Positions 1 through 9,393 of a DNA stretch of 64,000 nt are shown in pieces. The notes beneath the pieces were generated by a model. That model was given only the letters and a program-made list of their open reading frames with translations, did not search any database and was not told the DNA's origin. The position numbers were made by a program, and so were the translations under genes. The stretch comes from Pseudoneobacillus rhizosphaerae. GTDB taxonomy: Bacteria > Bacillota > Bacilli > Bacillales > Cytobacillaceae. Numbering within the stretch: the stretch's first letter is position 1; the number at the start of each line of letters is the position of its first letter. The DNA is taken from assembly GCF_917563885.1 (NCBI RefSeq), contig NZ_CAKJTG010000008.1, positions 62,001 to 126,000 of the forward strand. The letters run 5' to 3'.

Positions 1-302
1 TTCAAATTGCCGATATTTCAAAGACCCATACGGATCCTATTGCAAAGGTTATCCGTACAAAGCTAAGAAAAGAAGGGATCCGCAAAGGAATTCCAGTTGT
101 CTTCTCAGACGAAAGTCCAATTGTTATTCTTGAGGATGTACGTAAAGAGGTTGGGAATGATCAAGCCAAAATCCGTAAAGCTAAAATGCCACCATCCTCA
201 AATGCATTCGTACCTTCGGTTGCTGGGTTAATAATGACTAGCTATGTTGTTAGGGAATTGTTACCGGAAATTAAGATTCGCCGTGTGAAGGATGAGAACT
301 AA
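1..302 (+). CDS. tcdA: tRNA threonylcarbamoyladenosine dehydratase TcdA (YrvM), C-terminal part
   Basis: Open from the window edge (codons in frame from base 3) to TAA at 300-302, so only the last 99 residues are seen. The fragment includes KAKMPPSSNAFVPSVAGLI and ends in IRRVKDEN, typical of the E1-like TcdA/CsdL family, which cyclises t6A37 of tRNA to ct6A using ATP. The ATP-binding N-terminal half is off the window. Its place next to rarA matches yrvM-yrvN of Bacillus subtilis. It ends just before a terminator shared with the convergent rarA gene. Family identity is inferred from motif and synteny. Confidence 0.85.
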   Translation, partial: QIADISKTHTDPIAKVIRTKLRKEGIRKGIPVVFSDESPIVILEDVRKEVGNDQAKIRKAKMPPSSNAFVPSVAGLIMTSYVVRELLPEIKIRRVKDEN

Positions 303-320
303 AAACTTAATAGATTAAAT

Positions 321-359
321 AAAAGTCCCACTAGCTGCTGCTACTGGGACTTTTTTTTT
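321..359. terminator. Bidirectional rho-independent terminator between tcdA and rarA
   Basis: A 10-bp stem, AAAAGTCCCA pairing with TGGGACTTTT, with a partly self-pairing CTAGC...GCTAC loop and nine T on the plus strand. The A-run on the left arm gives a T-run on the minus strand. It can therefore stop both tcdA (plus) and rarA (minus), whose stop codon overlaps its right side. Confidence 0.88.
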
Positions 360-1629
360 ATTTACGCAACTTCAACAATTTTTCATAAACAGTTGATAAT
401 GCTAATTCAAATTTACCTGTTTTCTTAGGCTGATAGTACGTTTTATTTTTAATCGCATTAGGCAAATACTGTTGCTTCACCCAAGCATTTTCATAATCGT
501 GTGGATATAGATATTCAATGCCACGACCTAATTTAGCAGCGCCTTGATAATGTGCATCTTTTAAATGATTAGGTACATCTCCAGAAATTCCTTTCCTTAA
601 ATCATTAAGTGCCAAATCAATCGCCGCAATAGCTGAATTCGATTTCGGTGATAAGCATAATTCAATGACTGCATTGGCAATAGGTATGCGTGCTTCAGGA
701 AATCCGATCCGCTCAGCCGTTTCGATTGCAGCAAGTGTCCGAGCTCCTGCCTGTGGGTTTGCTAATCCAATATCTTCATAAGCAATTACCAATAACCGTC
801 TGCTTATACTAACAAGATCTCCTGCTTCAATTAATCTGGCTAAATAATGAAGTGCTGCATTTACGTCTGAACCTCTGATCGATTTTTGAAAAGCAGACAA
901 GACATCGTAATGCCCGTCACCATCCTTGTCATGTGTAAAACTCTTTTTCTGGAGACATTCTTCAGCGTCTTCTAAAGTTATGATAATTTCACCATTATTA
1001 TTCTTTTTAGCAGATAAAACGGCTAATTCCAAGGCATTCAATGAGCTTCTAACATCTCCACCAGAGGCACTTGATAAATGATTTAGTGCATCATCTGTAA
1101 CGGTAACCCCATATTGACCTAAGCCTCTGTCTGAATCTTGTAAAGCATGTATAATGGTTTGTTTAATATCAGCAGGCTCTAAAGGCTTTAGTTCAAAAAT
1201 TTGGCAGCGACTTCTGATGGCAGGATTAATCGCGTGGTAGGGATTACTAGTGGTAGCACCAATTAAGACAATTAAACCATTCTCTAGAAAAGGTAATAGA
1301 AAATCCTGTTTCCCTTTATCAAGACGATGAACCTCATCTAAAAGAAGTACTACCTTGCCTGACATTTTTGCTTCTGCCACGACAATTTCCATATCTTTCT
1401 TATTGTTAGACACAGCGTTCAATGTTCGAAAGGCATATCTAGTGCTTCCAGCAATCGCACTTGCAATCGAAGTTTTCCCAATTCCTGGTGGTCCATATAA
1501 AATCATCGAAGTCAGTTGTTTCGCCTCGACCATGCGATGAATAATTTTTCCAGGGCCAACGAGATGTTGTTGACCCATCACTTCTTCTATTTTTCTAGGT
1601 CTCATGCGAAAAGCAAGAGGTTTTTCCAT
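358..1629 (-). CDS. rarA: Replication-associated recombination protein RarA (MgsA/WRNIP1-type AAA+ ATPase)
   Basis: 423 aa, the usual RarA length. It has an AAA+ core with Walker A GPPGIGKTS near residue 46, Walker B VVLLLDEVHR near 93 and sensor-1 GATTSNP near 124, then the C-terminal RarA tetramerisation region (SPKSNSAIAAIDLAL, DVPNHLKDAHYQGA, YLPHDYEN-like motif). RarA acts at stalled replication forks with SSB and the replicative helicase. It is transcribed against both neighbours. The start ATG has an SD-like AGGTGATGAAA just upstream on the minus strand. Equivalent to yrvN in B. subtilis, where it also sits beside tcdA and cymR. Confidence 0.95.
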   Translation of the reverse strand: MEKPLAFRMRPRKIEEVMGQQHLVGPGKIIHRMVEAKQLTSMILYGPPGIGKTSIASAIAGSTRYAFRTLNAVSNNKKDMEIVVAEAKMSGKVVLLLDEVHRLDKGKQDFLLPFLENGLIVLIGATTSNPYHAINPAIRSRCQIFELKPLEPADIKQTIIHALQDSDRGLGQYGVTVTDDALNHLSSASGGDVRSSLNALELAVLSAKKNNNGEIIITLEDAEECLQKKSFTHDKDGDGHYDVLSAFQKSIRGSDVNAALHYLARLIEAGDLVSISRRLLVIAYEDIGLANPQAGARTLAAIETAERIGFPEARIPIANAVIELCLSPKSNSAIAAIDLALNDLRKGISGDVPNHLKDAHYQGAAKLGRGIEYLYPHDYENAWVKQQYLPNAIKNKTYYQPKKTGKFELALSTVYEKLLKLRK

Positions 1630-1764
1630 TTTTCATCACCTAATTATTTTAGTTGTCTTAAACATAACACGATGAGACCCTAAATGCATATTTTAGGAAG
1701 AGTTTGTGCTATAATGTCTAAAGTCTAATAGGATTATTCATTTCAAAATTGGGGGAATTCTAGA

Positions 1765-2442
1765 GTGCAATCAATAAGACAGCGGCAACTTATTCCCAGA
1801 TTTCTTATTTATTTTTTTGGCTTGTTAATTATGACGTTAGGATTTGTCCTTGTACTTAAAGCAAATCTAGGTGCGACCCCTTGGGATGTCCTCCATGTAG
1901 GCCTGTACTATCAATTCGGGTTAACAATTGGTAGCTGGTCTATTATCGTTGGCTTATTAATTTTAGGAGTGTCAGCCCTTCTTACAAAAAAAATTCCGCA
2001 AATAGGTGCCTTTTTAAATATGCTATCGGTCGGCATATTTATGGATATGTATCTATTTCTTCCTTTTATCCAATCACCGAGTAGTTTAATTGGTAAAATA
2101 ATTATGTTTTTAATCGGGTTAGTGATTACCTGTTATGGAATGGGTTTCTATATTTCTGCAAAGCTTGGAGCTGGTCCAAGAGATAGCCTGATGCTTGCCT
2201 TAACGAGTCGCACAGGTTGGAAGGTTGGATATATTCGAGGTACGATGGAAATCATTGTCCTATTAATTGGTTGGTTACTAGGTGGTCCTGTTTCATTTGG
2301 AACCTTTTTACTGAGTTTACTTATTGGACCATTATTTGGTTTTGCAATGCCACAATGCAATTTTGTCACAAATTTTTTATTAGGAAAACGGAAAGCTCAA
2401 GATACGTTAAATAAAAATATTAATCGAGGTGTTAGTTCGTGA
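1765..2442 (+). CDS. YczE/YyaS/YitT-family integral membrane protein
   Basis: 225 aa from a GTG start with GGGGGAATTC upstream. About six hydrophobic segments are visible (for example FLIYFFGLLIMTLGFVLVL and IIMFLIGLVITCYGMGF). The motifs LGATPWDVLHVGL and LGAGPRDSLMLAL are the repeated signature of YczE-type proteins. Function is unknown; YczE of B. subtilis has been linked to surfactin and lipopeptide output. Its stop overlaps the cymR start by 4 bp (GTGA), so the two are translationally coupled. This gene is not between rarA and cymR in B. subtilis 168, so its position is notable. Confidence 0.85.
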   Translation: MQSIRQRQLIPRFLIYFFGLLIMTLGFVLVLKANLGATPWDVLHVGLYYQFGLTIGSWSIIVGLLILGVSALLTKKIPQIGAFLNMLSVGIFMDMYLFLPFIQSPSSLIGKIIMFLIGLVITCYGMGFYISAKLGAGPRDSLMLALTSRTGWKVGYIRGTMEIIVLLIGWLLGGPVSFGTFLLSLLIGPLFGFAMPQCNFVTNFLLGKRKAQDTLNKNINRGVSS

Positions 2443-2858
2443 AAATTTCAACTAAAGGTCGTTACGGCTTAACCATCATGATTGAGCTTGCTAAAAATCA
2501 TGGTGAAGGTCCGATGTCACTAAAAACTATTGCCCAAGCAAATGATTTATCCGAACATTACTTAGAGCAGCTAATTGCACCTTTACGTAATGCAGGACTT
2601 GTAAAAAGTATTCGTGGTGCCTATGGCGGATACGTATTAGGGGATGAGCCTTCTAAAATTACCTCTGGTGATATTATCCGTGTACTTGAGGGTCCGATTA
2701 GTCCAGTTGAAGGTATTGAAGATGAGGAGCCTGCCAAAAGAGAGCTATGGATTCGAATTCGTGATGCGGTTAAAGATGTATTAGATAATACAACATTAGA
2801 AGATTTAGCTAGTCATACAGAGGATGGAAATACAGACGCCTATATGTTTTATATTTAG
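2439..2858 (+). CDS. cymR: Rrf2-family cysteine metabolism repressor CymR
   Basis: 139 aa, GTG start overlapping the preceding stop. The N-terminal winged HTH (KISTKGRYGLTIMIELA, then LKTIAQANDLSEHYLEQLI with LVKSIRGAYGGY) is diagnostic of CymR. It lacks the three conserved cysteines of the Fe-S sensor IscR, as expected for CymR. In B. subtilis, CymR with CysK senses O-acetylserine and represses cysteine-synthesis genes including yrrT-mtnN-mccA-mccB, which lies about 20 kb downstream here. The next gene, a cysteine desulfurase, consumes cysteine. Confidence 0.93.
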   Translation: MKISTKGRYGLTIMIELAKNHGEGPMSLKTIAQANDLSEHYLEQLIAPLRNAGLVKSIRGAYGGYVLGDEPSKITSGDIIRVLEGPISPVEGIEDEEPAKRELWIRIRDAVKDVLDNTTLEDLASHTEDGNTDAYMFYI

Positions 2859-2944
2859 GCTCATTTTTAATAAGCTATTATTGGAACCAATTATTAATTA
2901 CTCCTTCAATCGTGCATTCTAAAATTGAAAGAAGGGAATCAATC

Positions 2945-4090
2945 ATGGAAAAAATTTATGTTGACCACGCAGCAACTTCTCCAATTCATCCGAGTGTTGC
3001 GGAAGTCATGCTCGAGGTTATGAAAAATACATTTGGAAATCCTTCTAGTATTCATTCTTATGGACGTCAAGCGCGTAGAGTCATCGATGAATCTAGAGTG
3101 ATTTTTGCTAATAGCATCGGTGCGAAACCGACTGAAGTGATTATGACGAGTGGTGGCACGGAAGCAGATAATTTTGCTATTGTAGGTATTGCTGAAAGCT
3201 ATCAACATCAGGGCAAGCATGTAATTACTAGCCAAATTGAACACCACGCCGTTCTTCATACTTGTCAGCAACTCGAAAAACGTGGCTATGAGGTTACTTA
3301 TTTAGCTGTTGATGAAAATGGACAAGTGTCTTTATCTGAGCTAAAAGCGGCTTTAAGAGACGATACCATTCTAGTTTCCATCATGTATGGTAATAATGAG
3401 GTTGGAACGATACAGCCAATAAAAGAGATTGCTGAGGTTTTGAAAGAATCAAAGGCATTCTTCCATACAGATGCTGTACAAGCTTATGGGATTATCCCGA
3501 TCGATGTAAACGATCTGGGAATTGACCTTATGTCAGTGTCCGCACACAAACTAAATGGCCCAAAAGGAATTGGGTATTTATATGCTAGAGAAGGCGTTTT
3601 GCTTGCTCCAAGGTTTTTTGGTGGAGAACAGGAACGGAAACGGCGTCCTGGAACTGAAAATGTAGCGGCAATTGCTGGGTTTAAACAAGCGGTGTTAATT
3701 GCTCAAGAGAATACTTTGGAAAAGCAAAAACAATATATAAATTTTAAAAATATGTTTATTAAACATCTGGAGGAATCTTCAGTTTTATTTCATCAAAACG
3801 GTTCACTTGAAAATTCATTACCACATGTATTAAACTTAAGCTTCCCTGGAACAGATGTGGAAGCTATGCTTGTTAATTTAGATTTAGTAGGTATCGCAGC
3901 ATCTAGTGGGTCCGCTTGTACTGCAGGTTCGATAGATCCATCTCATGTTTTAGTCGCGATGCATGGTAAGGATTCCGAACGTATTCGTAATTCTATCAGG
4001 TTCAGTTTTGGACTTTATAATACAGAAAGTCAAATTATTCATATTGCTAACGAAGTTGCAAAAATTGTGAAAAGGTTAACAAAAGTATAG
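2945..4090 (+). CDS. Cysteine desulfurase (NifS/IscS class, YrvO-like)
   Basis: 381 aa if started at ATG 2945, which has GAAAGAAGGGAA as SD; an in-frame codon at 2912 lacks one. It is a PLP-dependent class-V aminotransferase fold: VDHAATSPIHP at the N-terminus, SGGTEADNFAI, the PLP-lysine motif SVSAHKLNGPKGIG, and the sulfur-accepting loop with SSGSACTAGS near residue 322. YrvO moves cysteine sulfur as a persulfide to MnmA, encoded 20 bp downstream, for s2U34 of tRNA. The pairing with mnmA supports the dedicated thiolation role over general Fe-S assembly. Confidence 0.93.
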   Translation: MEKIYVDHAATSPIHPSVAEVMLEVMKNTFGNPSSIHSYGRQARRVIDESRVIFANSIGAKPTEVIMTSGGTEADNFAIVGIAESYQHQGKHVITSQIEHHAVLHTCQQLEKRGYEVTYLAVDENGQVSLSELKAALRDDTILVSIMYGNNEVGTIQPIKEIAEVLKESKAFFHTDAVQAYGIIPIDVNDLGIDLMSVSAHKLNGPKGIGYLYAREGVLLAPRFFGGEQERKRRPGTENVAAIAGFKQAVLIAQENTLEKQKQYINFKNMFIKHLEESSVLFHQNGSLENSLPHVLNLSFPGTDVEAMLVNLDLVGIAASSGSACTAGSIDPSHVLVAMHGKDSERIRNSIRFSFGLYNTESQIIHIANEVAKIVKRLTKV

Positions 4091-4097
4091 GTGTTAA

Positions 4098-5223
<1,126 letters not shown>

Positions 5224-5225
<2 letters not shown>

Positions 5226-5252
5226 CCTCGGTGATTTTTATCGAGGTTTTTG
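5224..5252 (+). terminator. Rho-independent terminator after mnmA
   Basis: AACCTCG and CGAGGTT form a 7-bp stem around an 11-nt loop, followed by TTTTTG. The left arm begins inside the mnmA stop codon. Confidence 0.8.
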
Positions 5253-5298
5253 TTTGTCATTATGCTATAATTTTTTTGAGTGAAATGGAGTGAGTAGA

Positions 5299-5949
5299 AT
5301 GGATAAAAATCAATTAGGAATTCAATATATGCAAGACGGAAAATGGGAAGAAGCAGCAAAAGCGTTCAATGAAGCAATTGAAGAAAATCCTAATGACCCA
5401 ATTGCTTTTATTAATTTTGGGAATTTATTATCGGCTTTAAATGAAAATGAGCGAGCCCATCAATTTTTCAAAAAAGCGATTGAATTAGATGAGGATGCTG
5501 GTGCTGCATATTATAGTATAGGAAATTTATTTTTTAATGAAGATAACTTTATGAAAGCAAAGGACATGTATGAACTAGCACTAAAAAAAGGACTTCAAAC
5601 AGGTGATAATTATTTCATGCTTGGATTGTCGCTGATTAATCTAGAACAACCAAGGTTAGCTTTACCCTATTTACAAAGAAGTGTTGAATTAGACGGAAAC
5701 GATCCCGAGGCTAGATTTCAATATGGCTTATGTTTAGCACAGGAAAACTTTATTGATGAGTCAATCGAGCAATTTGAGTCATGTATACAAATCGACACTC
5801 AGCATGCAGATGCTTTTTATAATCTTGGCGTAGCTTATGGCTTTAAAGAAAATGGGGAAAAGGCATTACAATTCTTTAACAAAGCATTAGAAATTCAACC
5901 AGATCACATTTTAGCTGGATATGGAAAAAAATTAATTGAGAAAAAATAA
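5299..5949 (+). CDS. yrrB: TPR-repeat protein (YrrB-like)
   Basis: 216 aa from ATG 5299, chosen because GGAGTG lies 6 bp upstream; a GTG at 5290 overlaps that site. It is made almost entirely of about six tetratricopeptide repeats, with alternating W/Y-G-A and N-P-D helices such as DPIAFINFGNLLSALNE and AAYYSIGNLFFNEDNF. No signal peptide is seen. The B. subtilis YrrB structure is a TPR superhelix thought to bind proteins, but its partner is unknown. It sits between mnmA and recD2 as in B. subtilis. Confidence 0.9.
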   Translation: MDKNQLGIQYMQDGKWEEAAKAFNEAIEENPNDPIAFINFGNLLSALNENERAHQFFKKAIELDEDAGAAYYSIGNLFFNEDNFMKAKDMYELALKKGLQTGDNYFMLGLSLINLEQPRLALPYLQRSVELDGNDPEARFQYGLCLAQENFIDESIEQFESCIQIDTQHADAFYNLGVAYGFKENGEKALQFFNKALEIQPDHILAGYGKKLIEKK

Positions 5950-5990
5950 AAATATAGGCTAATGCTTTTAGGTGGAAAGGGGGGAATTGA

Positions 5991-8405
5991 TTGAGCCAGC
6001 AAGAATCCTTAGATTTATTTTCTGAAAGTCGGAAATTTATGAAGGGCAAACATTTAGTCACGATTTTTCATAATGAACAAAATCTCTATACCGTCCTACG
6101 TATTCGGTTAGAAGAGACAAATGAATCATATGACGATAAGGAAGCTGTGATTACTGGATATTTTCCTAAGATTCTTGAACAGGATACGTATATTTTTTAC
6201 GGTGAGTTAAAGGATCATCCTAAATTTGGTTTGCAGTTTCAGGCTGAACACTTCAGAAGAGATATACCGCAAACGAAGCAGGGGGTAATTAACTATCTCT
6301 CAAGCGAATTATTTAAAGGGATTGGAAAAAAGACAGCAGAAAGCATTGTTCAAACGCTAGGCGATAATGCGATTTCAAAAATTCTTAATAGCCCTTCTTT
6401 ACTTGATAATATCCCGAAACTTCCACCAGAAAAAGCAAAGCAATTATACGATACATTGATGGAGCATCAAGGCCTAGAGCAGGTTATGATTGGCTTAAAT
6501 CAGTACGGTTTTGGACCTCAGCTTTCGATGAAAATTTATCAAACGTATAAAGACCAAACATTACAAATCATTCAAAACAATCCCTATAAGCTTGTAGAAG
6601 ATATTGAAGGAATTGGCTTTGGTCGAGCGGATGAACTTGGCTCTCATCTAGGTATTACAGGTAACCATCCAGACCGTATTAAGGCGGCTTGTTTATATAC
6701 ATTAGAGCTCGATTGTAATCAAACTGGTCATGTATATATTGAAGCAGAGGATTTGTTGAAGAAAGTTAAAGGGCTTTTAGAGGATAATTTACGTGATCAT
6801 ATTGATTATCTTGACATATCAACCGAAATTATTAAGTTGACAGAAGAAGGTAAGATTATCGGTGAGGAGCAAAAAGTTTATTTACCATCTCTTTATTTTT
6901 CTGAAAAAGGCTTAGTGAGGAACATAAAACGAATACTTGATCAAAAAGAATATGAAGAGCAATTTCCTGAATCTGAGTTTTTATTAGCTTTAGGTAAATT
7001 AGAAGAAAGAATTGGGGTAGAGTACGCTCCAAGTCAAAAGGATGCAATTCAGACTGCACTGATGTCCCCAATGCTTATCCTGACTGGTGGTCCAGGGACT
7101 GGAAAGACGACGGTTATTAAAGGGATTGTTGAGTTATATGCAGATTTACATGGTTGTTCTTTGAATCCGAAAGATTATAAAAAAGAGGAGCCATTTCCAT
7201 TTTTATTAGCAGCCCCAACCGGAAGAGCAGCCAAACGGATGATGGAATCGACGGGGCTACCTGCAGTTACGATCCATCGATTACTTGGTTGGAATGGAAC
7301 CGAGGGCTTTGATAAAAATGAAGATAATCCATTAGACGGTAAAATTCTGATTGTTGATGAAACCTCGATGTTGGATGTTTGGATTGCCCATCAGTTGTTT
7401 AAAGCACTCCCAGATCATATCCAGGTCATTATGGTTGGAGATGAAGACCAATTACCGTCTGTTGGACCAGGTCAGGTTTTAAAGGATTTATTACATTCAA
7501 AATGTATTCCAACTGTATGTTTAACCGATATATACCGACAAGCAGAAGGTTCCTCCATTATTGAACTTGCCCATGAAATGAAAAAAGGCCGATTGCCAAA
7601 CAATATTACTCAACAGCAAAGGGACCGATCCTTTATTGCTTGTAATACTCACCAAATGGCAGATGTAATCGAAAAGGTTGTGAAAAATGCCAAGAACAAG
7701 GGGTATACAGCTAAAGATGTCCAAGTGCTTGCACCGATGTATAAAGGTCCGGCTGGTATTGATCGTTTAAATGTTTTACTTCAGGAAATTTTTAATCCCA
7801 ATATAGGGAATACGAGAAAAGAGCTCCCTTTTGGAGATGTAAAATATCGAATTGGCGATAAGGTTTTGCAGCTTGTTAATCAGCCAGAAAGTAATGTCTT
7901 TAATGGGGATATTGGTGAAATTATTTCCATTTTTACTGCAAAGGAAAATACCGAGAAGCAGGATATGGTACTTGTTTCATTTGACGGAAATGAAGTTACG
8001 TATACGAAACAAGATTTAAATCAAATTACACACGCATTTTGTTGTTCTGTACATAAATCTCAGGGTAGTGAATTTCCAATTGTCATATTGCCCATTACAC
8101 GAAGCTACTATAGGATGCTTCGTCGGAATCTAATTTACACGGCCATCACGAGAAGTAAGCAATTTTTAATTCTTTGCGGTGAAGTTGACGCCCTTAAACT
8201 GGGTGTGGAACGGACGGACGAGCAGAACCGAAATACTTCGCTCTGTGAAAAAATAAAAGCAGAATTCAACCCTATTTCTGATTTGAAAATTATTGAAGAG
8301 ATGGATTCAGAAATAACAATAGAACAATATCTGCTTAAAGTAGACCCGATGATTGGAATGGAAAAGGTTACCCCTTATGATTTCTTAGGAGATGAGAAAA
8401 ACTAA
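5991..8405 (+). CDS. recD2: RecD2-type superfamily 1B DNA helicase
   Basis: 804 aa from TTG 5991, with GGAAAGGGGGG as SD. It has an N-terminal extension with OB-like and helix-hairpin-helix segments (FKGIGKKTAESIV, VEDIEGIGFGRADELG), typical of RecD2 without RecBC. The helicase core includes Walker A LTGGPGTGKTTVIKGI near 360, Walker B LIVDETSMLD near 455, motif III VGDEDQLPSVGPGQVL and motif VI HAFCCSVHKSQGSEF. It is a 5'-3' helicase that helps replication fork progress and mismatch-repair-related stability. It is downstream of yrrB as in B. subtilis (yrrC). Confidence 0.95.
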   Translation: MSQQESLDLFSESRKFMKGKHLVTIFHNEQNLYTVLRIRLEETNESYDDKEAVITGYFPKILEQDTYIFYGELKDHPKFGLQFQAEHFRRDIPQTKQGVINYLSSELFKGIGKKTAESIVQTLGDNAISKILNSPSLLDNIPKLPPEKAKQLYDTLMEHQGLEQVMIGLNQYGFGPQLSMKIYQTYKDQTLQIIQNNPYKLVEDIEGIGFGRADELGSHLGITGNHPDRIKAACLYTLELDCNQTGHVYIEAEDLLKKVKGLLEDNLRDHIDYLDISTEIIKLTEEGKIIGEEQKVYLPSLYFSEKGLVRNIKRILDQKEYEEQFPESEFLLALGKLEERIGVEYAPSQKDAIQTALMSPMLILTGGPGTGKTTVIKGIVELYADLHGCSLNPKDYKKEEPFPFLLAAPTGRAAKRMMESTGLPAVTIHRLLGWNGTEGFDKNEDNPLDGKILIVDETSMLDVWIAHQLFKALPDHIQVIMVGDEDQLPSVGPGQVLKDLLHSKCIPTVCLTDIYRQAEGSSIIELAHEMKKGRLPNNITQQQRDRSFIACNTHQMADVIEKVVKNAKNKGYTAKDVQVLAPMYKGPAGIDRLNVLLQEIFNPNIGNTRKELPFGDVKYRIGDKVLQLVNQPESNVFNGDIGEIISIFTAKENTEKQDMVLVSFDGNEVTYTKQDLNQITHAFCCSVHKSQGSEFPIVILPITRSYYRMLRRNLIYTAITRSKQFLILCGEVDALKLGVERTDEQNRNTSLCEKIKAEFNPISDLKIIEEMDSEITIEQYLLKVDPMIGMEKVTPYDFLGDEKN

Positions 8406-8432
8406 AAGTGTTCAGCAAAGGTGGGATGGTAT

Positions 8433-8897
8433 TTGCGGACATTTTCATTACTAAAGGGGCTCCCAGTTTATGAAATGCAAAAGGGGAAAAAAATCGGTGA
8501 AGTTTGTGATTTAAATATTTCAACCGATGGTTTTGTTAAAGGGCTTATTATTAAAAAAGACGGTATTTTCAAGAAAAGTCAGACGATTGATATTAAGGAT
8601 GTATCTTCTTTTGGTTGGGATGGGGTAATGATTGATAACGAGAAAGCTATTAAGGCTTTGACACCAGAATATACACTTCACCACCAACAGCAGCTTCAAG
8701 GGAAAATAGTCATGACTACTGAGGGTGAAGAGCTAGGAATTCTAGATGATGTATATTTTATGGAAGAATTGGGCACAATTGTAGGGTATGAGATATCGGA
8801 TGGCTTCTTTTCGGATATAACCGAAGGTAAGCAAGTCGTAAAAACGTCTGAATCGCCCGCGATCGGAGAAGATGCCATCATCGTGAAGGTAAAATAA
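8433..8897 (+). CDS. yrrD: PRC-barrel domain protein (YrrD-like)
   Basis: 154 aa from TTG 8433 (RTFSLLKGLPVYE), which has AAAGGTGGGATGG 8 bp upstream; a GTG at 8421 lies inside the SD itself and would add four residues. Two PRC-barrel-like halves are seen: KGLPVYEMQKGKKIGEVCD and GKIVMTTEGEELGILDDVYF. Role unknown. In B. subtilis the gene also lies between recD2 and the yrrI region. Confidence 0.8.
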   Translation: MRTFSLLKGLPVYEMQKGKKIGEVCDLNISTDGFVKGLIIKKDGIFKKSQTIDIKDVSSFGWDGVMIDNEKAIKALTPEYTLHHQQQLQGKIVMTTEGEELGILDDVYFMEELGTIVGYEISDGFFSDITEGKQVVKTSESPAIGEDAIIVKVK

Positions 8898-8914
8898 CGT
8901 GAGGTGTCTTTTTC

Positions 8915-9106
8915 ATGATGAAGTGTCCAAATTGTCAAAGCAAGGATATAGGTAAAATCGGGATCAATCAGTACTATTGCTGGAGCTGCTTTATAGAGCT
9001 ATCGCTTGCTAAAGGGCTCATTCATACCCACCAAGTAGAAGAAGATGGTAGTTTAAGTTCGTTAGATGATCTATTTGAAGAAGAGGATCGTCGTTACAGC
9101 GTTTAA
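8915..9106 (+). CDS. Small zinc-ribbon-like protein
   Basis: 63 aa. Two C-x2-C pairs, CPNCQSKD and YYCWSCF, form a plausible zinc ribbon in the first 30 residues, followed by an acidic tail (SLDDLFEEEDRR). ATG codons at 8915 and 8918 are both possible, with GTGAGGTG upstream. Small genes of this kind (yrzR/yrzQ) lie in the same interval in B. subtilis. No function known. Confidence 0.7.
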   Translation: MMKCPNCQSKDIGKIGINQYYCWSCFIELSLAKGLIHTHQVEEDGSLSSLDDLFEEEDRRYSV

Positions 9107-9134
9107 AACTAACTATAAAAAGAGGTGAGACGGT

Positions 9135-9266
9135 ATGAATAAAATGTTGACCTCTGCAATCGTTTTTGGTGCTGGGATGGTTGCTTATAACTATGCTCAA
9201 AAAAATAATCTAGTGTCCAATCGTCAAATGCGTAAGATGACTAAAAGAATTACAAAAATGTTTTAA
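9135..9266 (+). CDS. Small DUF3918-like protein (YrzQ-type)
   Basis: 43 aa, ATG with AAAGAGGTGAGACGGT upstream. A short hydrophobic stretch (SAIVFGAGMVAYNYA) is followed by a basic tail ending MRKMTKRITKMF, so it may be a small membrane-associated protein. It is followed directly by a strong terminator, which ends the yrrD cluster. Family call is from size, composition and synteny. Confidence 0.65.
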   Translation: MNKMLTSAIVFGAGMVAYNYAQKNNLVSNRQMRKMTKRITKMF

Positions 9267-9268
9267 TT

Positions 9269-9320
9269 AAAAAGCTGGCTATAAAAGGGAACAATCCCTT
9301 TACTATAGCCAGCTTTTTTT
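9269..9320 (+). terminator. Long rho-independent terminator before yrrI
   Basis: AAAAAGCTGGCTATAAAAGGGA pairs, with one bulged base, to TCCCTTTACTATAGCCAGCT around an ACAA loop, then seven T. The stem of about 20 bp is unusually long for a terminator. Confidence 0.88.
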
Positions 9321-9393
9321 ATAATTAAATTTAGATGAATATTTCCAAACCACTGATAAAAACTATCTATGCAAAGGAGGGAGAAGCAGGCAA

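Noticed and set aside
2939-3271. 110-codon minus-strand frame opposite the cysteine desulfurase
   Set aside because: Opposite conserved PLP-enzyme coding sequence, no SD or promoter.
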